This document shows, piece after piece, positions 9,309 through 16,802 of a stretch of 64,000 bases of DNA. Every line of letters starts with the position of its first letter. The first letter of the stretch is position 1. Made by a program: the position numbers and the translations under genes. Below the pieces are notes generated by a model that did not search any database, was not told the DNA's origin, and saw only the letters and a program-made list of their open reading frames with translations. Origin of the DNA: Pseudomonas sp. URMO17WK12:I2 (GTDB taxonomy: Bacteria > Pseudomonadota > Gammaproteobacteria > Pseudomonadales > Pseudomonadaceae); assembly GCF_003253735.1 (NCBI RefSeq), contig NZ_QKYW01000006.1, forward strand, positions 186,001 through 250,000. The letters run 5' to 3'.

Positions 9309-10148
9309 ATGCCCGAATCCCGTTCCGTGCCCAGCTCGATGGCGCCGCCGATCATCGCGTCGCCGGCCAAGCGTATCGAAGCCTTCACCGGCGACCCCAA
9401 TTTCATGACCTCGCTGGCCCGCGGCCTGGCGGTGATTCACGCCTTTCAGGAGCGCAAGCGCCACCTGACCATCGCCCAGATCAGCCATCGCACCGAGATT
9501 CCCCGCGCGGCGGTACGCCGTTGCCTGCATACCCTGATGAAGCTCGGTTACGTGACCACTGACGGGCGCGTCTACTCGCTACTGCCCAAGGTGCTGACCC
9601 TGGGCCACGCGTACCTGTCGTCCACGCCAATGGCCGTTACCGCGCAGCCGATTCTCGACCGCCTCAGCGAACAGCTGCACGAGGCCTGTTCGATGGCCAC
9701 GCTGGAAGGTGACGAGATTCTCTATATCGCCCGCTCGGCGACGCCGCAGCGACTGATCTCCGTCGACCTGAGCGTGGGTAGCCGCTTGCCGGCCTACTGC
9801 ACCTCGATGGGCCGTATCCTGCTGGCGGCGCTGGATGACGCGGCGCTGGACGATTACCTGAACCACGCCGATCTGCAGGTGAAAACCAGCCGCACCCTGC
9901 ATACCCCGCAAGACTTGCGTGCCAATATCGAGGAAATCCGCCGCCAGGGCTGGGTGATTATCGACCAGGAGCTGGAAGTCAGCCTGCGCTCCATTGCCGT
10001 GCCGCTGAAGGACTCCGCCGGCCAGGTGCTGGCAGCCCTCAACGTCGGCACCCACGTGGGCCGCGTGTCCCGCCAGGAGCTGGAGAGCCGCTTCCTGCCG
10101 ATCCTGCTGGAAGCCAGTCACGAGCTCAGCACCCGGCTGTTCCAGTAG
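9309..10148 (+). CDS. pcaR: IclR-family regulator, PcaR type
   Basis: 279 residues from ATG 9309. An N-terminal winged helix-turn-helix follows the block DPNFMTSLARGLAVIHAF (TIAQISHRTEIPRAAVRRCL, about residues 55-75), then the IclR effector-binding domain. The sequence is very like PcaR, the activator of protocatechuate/beta-ketoadipate genes that responds to beta-ketoadipate. The frame is open upstream to 9153, but that stretch contains the promoter and operator, so the later start is chosen. No pca catabolic gene is in the window, so the regulator is separated from its expected targets here. Another PcaU/PcaR-type IclR function is the alternative. Confidence 0.8.
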   Translation: MPESRSVPSSMAPPIIASPAKRIEAFTGDPNFMTSLARGLAVIHAFQERKRHLTIAQISHRTEIPRAAVRRCLHTLMKLGYVTTDGRVYSLLPKVLTLGHAYLSSTPMAVTAQPILDRLSEQLHEACSMATLEGDEILYIARSATPQRLISVDLSVGSRLPAYCTSMGRILLAALDDAALDDYLNHADLQVKTSRTLHTPQDLRANIEEIRRQGWVIIDQELEVSLRSIAVPLKDSAGQVLAALNVGTHVGRVSRQELESRFLPILLEASHELSTRLFQ

Positions 10149-10314
10149 CCATCCAGATCGTAGCCCGGGTCGAGCGCAGCGTTACCCGCAAGCTAGACGC
10201 TACGCTATACCCACTCCGCGGTGCGCCCATTCAACAACCTGATGATGGCTGGGAGGCACCTGCGCCTTCGCTACACTCGGGCTGTCTTTCATTGGCCAGC
10301 AGGGCAGGTTGAGC

Positions 10315-11142
10315 ATGAGCAATCGCATGATGATCACGGGGGCCGGATCCGGTCTGGGGCGCGAACTGGCATTGCGCTGGGCGCGCGAGGGCTGGCGCCT
10401 GGCGCTGTCGGACGTCAACGATGCCGGGTTGGCGGAAACCCTGCGCCTGGTGCGCGAGGCGGGTGGCGACGGTTTTACCCTGCGCTGCGACGTGCGTGAC
10501 TACAGCCAGCTGACTGCCCTGGCGCAGGCCTGCGAAGAGAAGTTCGGCGGCATCGATATCATCATCAATAACGCTGGCGTGGCCTCGGGCGGCTTCTTCG
10601 CCGAATTGTCGCTGGAGGACTGGGACTGGCAGCTGTCGATCAACCTGATGGGCGTGGTCAAGGGCTGCAAGGCATTCCTGCCACTGCTCGAGCGCAGCCG
10701 CGGGCGCATCGTCAATATCGCCTCCATGGCGGCATTGATGCAGGGCCCCGGCATGAGCAACTACAACGTCGCCAAGGCCGGCGTGGTGGCGCTCTCGGAG
10801 AGCCTGCTGGTCGAACTCAAGCCATTGCAGGTCGGCGTACACGTGGTGTGCCCGTCGTTCTTCCAGACCAACCTGCTCGATTCCTTCCGCGGGCCGACGC
10901 CAGCCATGAAGGCCCAGGTAGGCAAGTTGCTGGAAAGCTCGCCGATCAACGCCGAGTTCATCGCCGACTATATCTTCCAGGCGGTGGCCGCCGGTGAGTT
11001 CATGATCCTGCCCCACGAGCAGGGCCGCCAAGCCTGGGCACTGAAGCAGAAGAACCCGCAACTGCTGTATGACGAGATGACCCTCATGTGCGAGAAGATG
11101 CGCGCCAAGGCTTCGGGACAGCGCGAAGCGAAGGCGCCTTGA
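10315..11142 (+). CDS. Short-chain dehydrogenase/reductase (SDR)
   Basis: 275 residues. Cofactor motif TGAGSGLG (about residues 8-15), NNAG (about 86-89), catalytic Ser in IVNIASMAA and YNVAK (Tyr/Lys about 152-156). The D in LSDVND after beta-2 favours NAD(H). The C-terminal ~40 residues (MILPHEQGRQAWALKQKNP) are typical of a Pseudomonas SDR group of unknown substrate. The frame is open to TTG 10309; ATG 10315 has AGG at 10306-10308 as a weak ribosome site. It is monocistronic, following pcaR by 166 bases. Confidence 0.85.
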   Translation: MSNRMMITGAGSGLGRELALRWAREGWRLALSDVNDAGLAETLRLVREAGGDGFTLRCDVRDYSQLTALAQACEEKFGGIDIIINNAGVASGGFFAELSLEDWDWQLSINLMGVVKGCKAFLPLLERSRGRIVNIASMAALMQGPGMSNYNVAKAGVVALSESLLVELKPLQVGVHVVCPSFFQTNLLDSFRGPTPAMKAQVGKLLESSPINAEFIADYIFQAVAAGEFMILPHEQGRQAWALKQKNPQLLYDEMTLMCEKMRAKASGQREAKAP

Positions 11143-11222
11143 ACCTGCTCACGAGATTTGGGCTCCTGGGAGCTTGCATCCTGAGAATCGACTGCAGTAA
11201 GGCAGACGTAACCGTTGCCACC

Positions 11223-11326
11223 GTAGGGTGGACAACGCTCTTTTTGTCCACCATTGCGATCGCAGAGCGGTGGACGGATCGGGCCGCGTAGGTGAAGCGT
11301 CGGCTACGCGCCCCGGTCCACCCTAC
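11223..11326. repeat. 104-bp palindromic element with 11-bp perfect terminal inverted repeats
   Basis: GTAGGGTGGAC at 11223-11233 is exactly complementary to GTCCACCCTAC at 11316-11326. Inside, GTCCACC 11246-11252 pairs with GGTGGAC 11269-11275 around a GCGATCGC core. It codes for nothing and looks like a MITE-like or extragenic palindromic repeat mobilised in trans. Confidence 0.65.
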
Positions 11327-11368
11327 AAAAGGCTGATTGAAGGCAGAGGCGGCCATCATGCAGTACCT

Positions 11369-11395
11369 GTGGGAGCGGGCCATGCCCGCGAAAAA
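11369..11395 (+). repeat. REP element
   Basis: TGTGGGAGCGGGCCATGCC continuing CGCGAAAA is the Pseudomonas-type repetitive extragenic palindrome. The same sequence recurs at 15563-15589 (one mismatch), and its 24-bp core at 42974-42997 (inverted) and 43046-43069. The imperfect palindrome GCGGGCCATGCCCGC can form a hairpin. Confidence 0.85.
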
Positions 11396-11589
11396 TCACA
11401 GGCATGAACTGGGCGTCCCCGCCCGTTCCTACGGGATAGGGGGGACGCCCGCTACCGTCACGTTGCAGTCATTACAATTGGAATTGAACAGGTTCTTAGG
11501 TCATCGCATACGAGCACGCTTGCCCTAATCGAAACGCACGAGTAGGGTTGCCGCCTCGGCTAAACCTGGCCACCTGATCAGGAACTCGT

Positions 11590-12759
11590 GTGAAATCCGT
11601 CTCCCGCGCTTTACTGTTGCTGGCTCTGGTTGCCGCCGCAGTGAACCTGCGACCCGGCATTACCTCGCTGGCGCCGCTTATCGAACGCATCGCTCAAGAA
11701 CTGTCCCTGAGCCGTGGCTTTATCAGCCTGACCACGGCGCTGCCGGTACTGTGCATGGGCCTGCTGGCGCCACTGGCACCCCGGCTGGCGGTCAGGTTTG
11801 GCCTGGAGCGCACCATTACCCTGTGCCTGGCCGCCATTGCCATGGCGCTGACGCTGCGCCTGGTCAGCCACTCCAGTACCCTGCTGGTCGGCAGTGCGGT
11901 GCTGCTTGGTGCTGCCATCGCCATTGCCGGGCCTTTGCTGTCGGGCTTCATCAAGCGCCATTTCGTCGACCGCATGGGCCAGGTGCTGGCCTGGTATTCG
12001 CTGAGCATGGCGGTGGGTGGCGCCATCGGGGTGGTGTTGACCATGCCGGTTACCCAGCTGTTCGGCGACGACTGGAGCTACGGCCTGGCCATCTGGGCAC
12101 TGCCGGCGGTACTGGCCGTGGTCATCTGGTGCTTTCTGCCCAAGCAGCACGCCGAGTCGCTGAGCCAGGAAGATGCATCTGCCGGTTTGCCCTGGCGCGA
12201 AGGCCGGGCCTGGTTGATCAGTACCTACTTCGCCCTGCAGGCCGGCCTGTTCTACGCCGTGGCGACCTGGACGGTGGCGCGCTACCAGGAGGCGGGCCTG
12301 TCGGCGATGCACAGCAACACGCTGTTCAGCCTGGCCATGCTGATGGGCTTGCCCAGCTCCTTCGTGCTGCCAATGCTGGTGCAACGCATGAACCGCTACC
12401 TGCTGATGGTCGCCTGCGGCAGCCTGACCCTGGTCAGCCTGAGCATGATCACCTTCGTGCCCACCTTCATCCCCGAGTTCTGGGCGTTGACCCTGGGCTT
12501 CGGCATGAGCGGCTCCTTTGCCTTGTCGCTGCTGCTGCCCATCTACGAGGCCGGCTCGCCCATGGCGGTCAGCCGCTGGACGGCGATGATGCTCGGCTCG
12601 GGCTACAGCGTGGCGTGCCTGAGCCCGGTGCTCAGTGGCCTGGCGCGCGATATGTCAGGGACCTACCAGGTGCCGTTCCTGGTGCTGACCTGCATGGCGG
12701 TGGTGATGGTCCTGCTGGCCTGGTCGATGCGCAAGGGCCCGCGTCGCCCTTCAATGTGA
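11590..12759 (+). CDS. MFS transporter, CynX/NimT-like
   Basis: 389 residues with about 12 hydrophobic helices and no signal peptide. The opening block (AAAVNLRPGITSLAPLI) is the signature of the cyanate/nitroimidazole (CynX/YycB/NimT) branch of the major facilitator superfamily; relatives transport small anions or drugs, and the substrate here is not predictable. A central loop at about 190-210 (KQHAESLSQEDASAG) separates the two six-helix halves. It starts with GTG 11590; no strong Shine-Dalgarno is seen. Flanked on both sides by repeat-rich gaps, it is probably monocistronic. Confidence 0.85.
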   Translation: MKSVSRALLLLALVAAAVNLRPGITSLAPLIERIAQELSLSRGFISLTTALPVLCMGLLAPLAPRLAVRFGLERTITLCLAAIAMALTLRLVSHSSTLLVGSAVLLGAAIAIAGPLLSGFIKRHFVDRMGQVLAWYSLSMAVGGAIGVVLTMPVTQLFGDDWSYGLAIWALPAVLAVVIWCFLPKQHAESLSQEDASAGLPWREGRAWLISTYFALQAGLFYAVATWTVARYQEAGLSAMHSNTLFSLAMLMGLPSSFVLPMLVQRMNRYLLMVACGSLTLVSLSMITFVPTFIPEFWALTLGFGMSGSFALSLLLPIYEAGSPMAVSRWTAMMLGSGYSVACLSPVLSGLARDMSGTYQVPFLVLTCMAVVMVLLAWSMRKGPRRPSM

Positions 12760-12928
12760 ATACCTTGTCGCCAGGGTAAAGCGCAGCGAAACCCGGGAGC
12801 ATGGCTAACCCGTGAACCCGGGTGATTGAATGATCTCCATCACCGTCCTGACTGACCGTTCTGCCCGCAGCATTCCCCTGCATCGCGGGCTGTGATAGAA
12901 GGCTGCCAGTTTTTTGTGGAGTGCCCCC

Positions 12929-13363
12929 GTGGAATCGGAATCCATCGTCTACGGCAACATTCGTGACTGGCCGTCGGACAGCCCGGCGGAGAGCCGCCTG
13001 CGGCGCCTGCTCAACCGGCAGGTGCTCGATGCGTTGCCGAGCGGCGACGCCTGGCCGTTTCTGGGCCGCGAGATGTTCTCCTGCTGCCAACAACCTGGCA
13101 GCGGCCTGTACCAGACCCAGGTGATCCACTTCGGTGCCAGTTACCAGACCATCGAATACGAGTGGAAGCTATGGGTCGCCGAGTTCGAAGCGTTGCTCAA
13201 ACGCCTCTACTGGGCCAGTGCCGTGGTGCACCTGGAGACCGAGCTGAACGGTACCCACACATTCCGCTGGGAAGCGGAGTCGGAGAACGGTCTGCACAGC
13301 CCGCAAGACGGTGCGCTGCGTGTGCGTTGTGCCTGGGAGCGGGAAGGGGGCTTGCGTGGATAA
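12929..13363 (+). CDS. Conserved-looking hypothetical protein
   Basis: 144 residues; family not recognised. The start is GTG 12929 with GGAG at 12918-12921 seven bases upstream; the frame is open to 12914. It is soluble with no signal peptide. Visible features are YGNIRDWP, PSGDAWPFLGREMFSCC, and a segment QVIHFGASYQTIEYEWKLW followed by HLETELNGTHTFRWEAE, suggesting an alternating alpha/beta fold with conserved aromatics. Codon usage matches its neighbours, so it is likely a real gene. It is monocistronic, followed by a GC-rich hairpin at 13372-13394. No function is proposed. Confidence 0.65.
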   Translation: MESESIVYGNIRDWPSDSPAESRLRRLLNRQVLDALPSGDAWPFLGREMFSCCQQPGSGLYQTQVIHFGASYQTIEYEWKLWVAEFEALLKRLYWASAVVHLETELNGTHTFRWEAESENGLHSPQDGALRVRCAWEREGGLRG

Positions 13364-13371
13364 CGCGTTGA

Positions 13372-13394
13372 GCGAACCGCTCGTAGCGGTTCGC
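13372..13394. terminator. Hairpin after the hypothetical gene
   Basis: GCGAACCGC 13372-13380 and GCGGTTCGC 13386-13394 form a perfect 9-bp stem with a 5-nt loop, 8 bases after the TAA. There is no T-tract, so it may be a rho-aided terminator or an intergenic palindrome. A second inverted pair follows: GGCGGACCG 13434-13442 with CGGTCCGCC 13471-13479. Confidence 0.4.
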
Positions 13395-13597
13395 GGCTCC
13401 TATACGCTCGCGAGTGCCCCACCAGCTGCGTAGGGCGGACCGGGACGCCGGCCGCTCGTAGCGAAGCGAACGGTCCGCCTTTCGGAGGCAGCGACTCACC
13501 TGCAGAAGCATGCTGCCAGCCTCACGGCGTACTGCCCTCGGCGAGTACGCCCACGGTAAGTACAAATGACCCGCAATCAGTGACAAACCACGGCTAA

Positions 13598-13837
13598 CTA
13601 GACCTCGTCCTCGTCCAGCCACTCCTTGGGTACGTCACGTTTGAGCGCCAACTGGCACTGCTGGCTTTCCGGGTCGAACACGATCACTGCCTCGCCTTTG
13701 TCCAGCGCACGACGCACGCGGGTAACGCGCGTTTCCAGTGGGGTTTCGTCACCGTTATCAGTGCCATCCCTGGTGACGAAATCTTCGATCAGGCGAGTAA
13801 GGGTATCTGCCTCGAGCAGAGTGGCGGGGATCAGCAA
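13598..13837 (-). CDS. YheU/UPF0270 family protein
   Basis: 79 residues. The run LLIPATLLEADTLTRLIEDF and the later TPLETRVTRVRRALDKGEAVIVFDP match YheU (UPF0270) as I recall it, whose members begin with MLIP at this point. I therefore place the start at a TTG (13837-13835), which has GGAG with a 6-nt spacer (CAGGAGAAAACC then TTG); the ATG at 13891 would add 18 atypical residues. Function unknown. It faces away from ihfB. Confidence 0.85.
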   Translation of the reverse strand: MLIPATLLEADTLTRLIEDFVTRDGTDNGDETPLETRVTRVRRALDKGEAVIVFDPESQQCQLALKRDVPKEWLDEDEV

Positions 13838-14142
13838 GGTTTTCTCCTGAGGCGCTGGCGGCCTTTGACCATCGAATGCATTGACCGCCATTGGACGGCG
13901 CCCGCCGGCATTTGATCACCTTTCGTGCCGGGCGCCCGCCGCGCTGGTGAGCCAACCGCCAAGCTTGCCAACAATGCTGCACAGTCAACGACTTACATTC
14001 ATACGCCCGAATCGGCAGCAATCACTTCAAGACTTGAGCCACATTTTCGAAGCTGGTGATTTTTTAGGCTGTTCAAAAGCTGAGCAGCGTGCTACAACCT
14101 TCCCATCGAGTGACATAGCCGCTTGAAAACGAAGGGAAAAGT
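13838..14142. other. Intergenic region upstream of ihfB
   Basis: About 305 bases between the divergent yheU-like gene and ihfB. No gene is seen, and in particular no rpsA tail, although rpsA normally precedes ihfB. The GC-rich left half contains GGCGCCCGCCGGC and GCCGGGCGCCCGCC, which can pair (about 13898-13942). The AT-richer right half (about 13995-14140) should hold the ihfB promoter; GTTCAA and TACAAC at about 14070-14097, 16 bp apart, are a weak candidate. AAGGGAAAAGT directly precedes the ATG as ribosome site. Confidence 0.5.
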
Positions 14143-14430
14143 ATGACCAAGTCGGAGTTGATCGAAAGAATCGTCACCCACCAAGGGCAGCTTTCAAACA
14201 AAGATGTCGAGCTGGCCATCAAGACCATGCTGGAACAGATGTCCCAGGCGCTGGCGACTGGCGATCGCATCGAGATCCGTGGCTTCGGCAGTTTCTCCCT
14301 TCACTACCGCGCCCCGCGGGTGGGTCGTAACCCCAAGACCGGGCAGTCGGTGCGTCTGGATGGCAAATTCGTTCCGCACTTCAAACCCGGTAAGGAGTTG
14401 CGTGACCGGGTCAATGACGAGGACGAATAA
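14143..14430 (+). CDS. ihfB: Integration host factor subunit beta
   Basis: 95 residues, full length. The IHF/HU fold is clear: [10 protein letters not shown] at the N-terminus, [17 protein letters not shown] at about 41-57, and the DNA-intercalating beta-arm [10 protein letters not shown] with its proline at about 64. With IhfA it forms the DNA-bending heterodimer. HU is excluded by the [16 protein letters not shown] block typical of IhfB. AAGGGA lies about 7 bases before the ATG. In Pseudomonas ihfB marks the edge of the O-antigen locus, as here. Unusually it is not preceded by rpsA. Confidence 0.96.
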   Translation: MTKSELIERIVTHQGQLSNKDVELAIKTMLEQMSQALATGDRIEIRGFGSFSLHYRAPRVGRNPKTGQSVRLDGKFVPHFKPGKELRDRVNDEDE

Positions 14431-14738
14431 GTCCGGCGTCCTGGCAGAACCTATCACTCCCAGGCGTACTGCCATGTGCCCCTCTCTGATTTCTGCACGC
14501 TTAGACTTGCCCGCAACGGGCGACGCTACCGGTTAATCTCCTTTCTATAGCTGATCGTTCCTGTTCTGCCGGGTTGCGCATAGCGCTGTTCGCTGGAGCG
14601 GCGTTTTGGTAACTGCCCATTAGCCAAGAGCCACACAGGCTGCAATACAAGATATCTCCCAGCACTTTCATCCAGCCGCTGCCTATCGCATCATTGCGTG
14701 CTCGAAAATTCATCTGCCAGACGTTAAGGGATTAACCG
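14431..14738. other. Intergenic region between ihfB and the MBL-fold gene
   Basis: About 308 bases in which I see no convincing gene, terminator or repeat. A minus-strand frame of 70 codons (14501-14713) has no recognisable features. The lapA-like (DUF1049) gene that often follows ihfB in pseudomonads is absent. AAGGGA at 14724-14730 serves the next start. Confidence 0.5.
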
Positions 14739-16241
14739 ATGGAGTACCCGCACATTACCCATCATGGCGCCCAGGATGGCGTTACCGGTTCCTGCCACCA
14801 GCTGCATATCACGCAGCACAGCAGCGTGCTGATCGACTGCGGGCTCTTCCAGGGCGCCGAGGCATCGCCACGCGGTGCACGAGCCGATCACCAACTCATC
14901 GAGTTTCCGCTCGAGGGCATTCGCGCCCTGATCGTCACCCATGTGCATGCCGACCATGTGGGGCGTATTCCCTATCTGCTGGCCGCCGGCTTCAAGGGGC
15001 CGATCCTCTGCAGCGAGCCTTCCGCCAAACTGCTGCCCATCGTGCTGGAGGACGCGTTCAAGCTCACCTTCAGCCGGGACCAGAAACAGGTCGAGCGGTA
15101 CCTGCGGCAGGTACAGGAGCGAATCATCGCGCTGCCCTACGATCACTGGTTCACCCTGCACAATGATGAAGGTCTTGAGGCCAAGGTACGCCTGCAGCGC
15201 GCCGCCCATATGCTGGGCTCCGCCTACGTGGAAGTCGATGTGCAGTACAACGCTGACGAAGTCAGCACGCGTATCGTCTTCTCGGGCGACCTTGGCGCCT
15301 CGGGCGCGCCGATCCTCAAGCCCTGCGTGCCGCCACGCCGTGCCGATATCCTGGTGCTGGAAAGCACCTACGGTGACCGCCTGCACGAAGACCGCAGCAC
15401 CCGTCGCCAGCGCCTGGAACAGGTCATCGAACATGCCCTGGCCAACAACGGCACCGTGCTGATACCCGCGTTCAGCGTCGGCCGCACCCAGGAACTGCTC
15501 TACGAACTGGAAGACATCATCCACAGCAAGAAGCTGGACACCACCGCCACTCCAGAAGCTATTGTGGGAGCGGGCCACGCCCGCGAAAATCCTGAAGCCA
15601 CACCTAATGCCCCTACTGAACCCGACTGGCCCCACCTACCCATCATCCTCGACTCACCCCTGGCCAGCCGCTTCACCCAGGTCTACCGCGAACTCAAAGA
15701 CCACTGGAACGAAGAAGCCCAGGCCCGCGTGCAGTCTGGCAGAAGGCCGCTGGCGTTCGACCAGTTACTCACTATCGACAGCCACGCCGATCACCAGCGA
15801 ATTCTGAATCACCTGGCCAGCAGCGCCCGGCCGGCCATCGTCATCGCTGGCAACGGCATGTGCTCCAGCGGTCGTATCGTCAACTACCTCAAGGCAATGC
15901 TCGGCGACCCGCGGCACGACGTGCTGTTCGTCGGCTATCAGGCCAGAGGCACGCCCGGCCATGCTATTCAACGCTTCGGCCCGCGCAACGGATATGTAGA
16001 GTTCGATGGCCAGCGCTACGAGATCCGCGCCGCTGTGCACAGCATTGGCGGGTACTCGGCACATGCCGATCAGGCAGGGTTGGTCGGCTTCGTGACAGCG
16101 ATGGAGCAGTGGCCTGGGGAGATTCGATTGGTGCATGGGGAGGAGGGGGCTAGGGCGTCATTGAGCCGAGCCTTGTTAGATGCCTACTACGCACGCGGGT
16201 TGAACGTTCGGATTCAAGCTACGGCTCTGTCAACGATGTAA
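14739..16241 (+). CDS. Beta-CASP metallo-beta-lactamase fold ribonuclease-like protein with in-frame REP
   Basis: 500 residues. Metal motif THVHADHVG (H68, H70, D72, H73), SGDLGASGAP (D184), STYGDR at about 207, and the beta-CASP motifs GTVLIPAFSVGRTQELLYEL (about 245-264), NGMCSSGRI and GGYSAHAD (H442). This is the YSH1/CPSF73-like bacterial family of RNA nucleases; catalysis on RNA is inferred. Residues about 275-284 (IVGAGHAREN) are encoded by a REP sequence at 15563-15589, lengthening the linker before LPIILDSPLASRF. All key residues remain. ATG 14739 follows AAGGGA at about 8 nt. Confidence 0.88.
   Translation: MEYPHITHHGAQDGVTGSCHQLHITQHSSVLIDCGLFQGAEASPRGARADHQLIEFPLEGIRALIVTHVHADHVGRIPYLLAAGFKGPILCSEPSAKLLPIVLEDAFKLTFSRDQKQVERYLRQVQERIIALPYDHWFTLHNDEGLEAKVRLQRAAHMLGSAYVEVDVQYNADEVSTRIVFSGDLGASGAPILKPCVPPRRADILVLESTYGDRLHEDRSTRRQRLEQVIEHALANNGTVLIPAFSVGRTQELLYELEDIIHSKKLDTTATPEAIVGAGHARENPEATPNAPTEPDWPHLPIILDSPLASRFTQVYRELKDHWNEEAQARVQSGRRPLAFDQLLTIDSHADHQRILNHLASSARPAIVIAGNGMCSSGRIVNYLKAMLGDPRHDVLFVGYQARGTPGHAIQRFGPRNGYVEFDGQRYEIRAAVHSIGGYSAHADQAGLVGFVTAMEQWPGEIRLVHGEEGARASLSRALLDAYYARGLNVRIQATALSTM
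15563..15589 (+). repeat. REP element inside a coding region
   Basis: TGTGGGAGCGGGCCACGCC continuing CGCGAAAA differs by one base from the intergenic REP at 11369-11395. It lies wholly within the beta-CASP gene and keeps its frame, so it is translated. Confidence 0.85.
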
Positions 16242-16802
16242 AAAGCAAAGTTAAAAATGTGAGGATTCGTTCACATCGATGGTAATTGATTCATAAAGAA
16301 TGGTTAGAATGCGCGTTCGATAGGGCAACGGCCCGCCTCGATAGTCAGCCCCAATGGGTTGGTCTCCAGGCTGGGCCTAGTCAGTACTAGATATTATAAA
16401 AAGCTAGAAATATTCCGATTGATGCAAACCTGCGTCTGTCGGGTCGCGATGCCACAGCCCGCACTGCGTTGCAGGTTTACAGGAGTGTAGTGAAGGCAAC
16501 GATTGCCGGATCCGGTTATGACAATATTCAATTTAGCCCTATCGGCGCCTAGCCGCCCATCTATCGAGTGTGAGCCTGCTGGCTCCGTGCTGGGGTACCT
16601 CGGTTCGCTGGCTCCTCTATGCGCCAACTCAGGCTTTTGCCCTATGTGCTGCAAGCACATCCAGCTGTTGTCTTCCCCGTCAGCCGCCGTGGCATCATCG
16701 CCCTCTGCATGATTTATCTAAGTGGATTGATCGTCTGCGCATCCCGTCCGAACGATCACGTTTTTCCGTGCCTCGAATTTCTCTCGCCCGCCTTGAAACA
16801 GG
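16242..16802. promoter_or_regulatory. Long leader/promoter region of the O-antigen operon
   Basis: About 560 bases between the MBL-fold gene and wzz, with no credible gene; base composition is mixed and AT-richer at 16240-16310 and 16380-16420. TAGAAT at 16305-16310 is a possible -10 without a good -35. The classic JUMPstart/ops core GGCGGTAGC was looked for and not seen. A long untranslated leader or several promoters are possible; this is inference from size and position only. Confidence 0.4.

Larger units (their letters stand above)
11143..11589. other. Gene-free gap holding palindromic repeats
   Basis: 447 bases without a credible gene. It contains the 104-bp inverted-repeat element (11223-11326), a REP copy (11369-11395) and a further hairpin: GGGCGTCCCC 11411-11420 pairing with GGGGACGCCC 11441-11450, with inner CCCGT/ACGGG. 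The remainder up to the GTG of the MFS gene presumably contains its promoter; none is obvious. Confidence 0.7.

Noticed and set aside
10149..10314. CCCGGGTCGAGCGCAGCG repeats (also near 12772-12830) as a CRISPR or att site
   Set aside because: Only scattered single copies of a Pseudomonas intergenic palindrome; no regular spacing, no integrase or cas gene.
14501..14713. 70-codon minus-strand frame after ihfB
   Set aside because: No ribosome site, no recognisable family, composition like intergenic DNA.
16394..16660. 88-codon minus-strand frame in the wzz leader
   Set aside because: No family, no ribosome site; probably chance in a non-coding leader.
16242..16802. JUMPstart/ops element upstream of the O-antigen operon
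   Set aside because: Looked for GGCGGTAGC and flanking JUMPstart sequence; not found.
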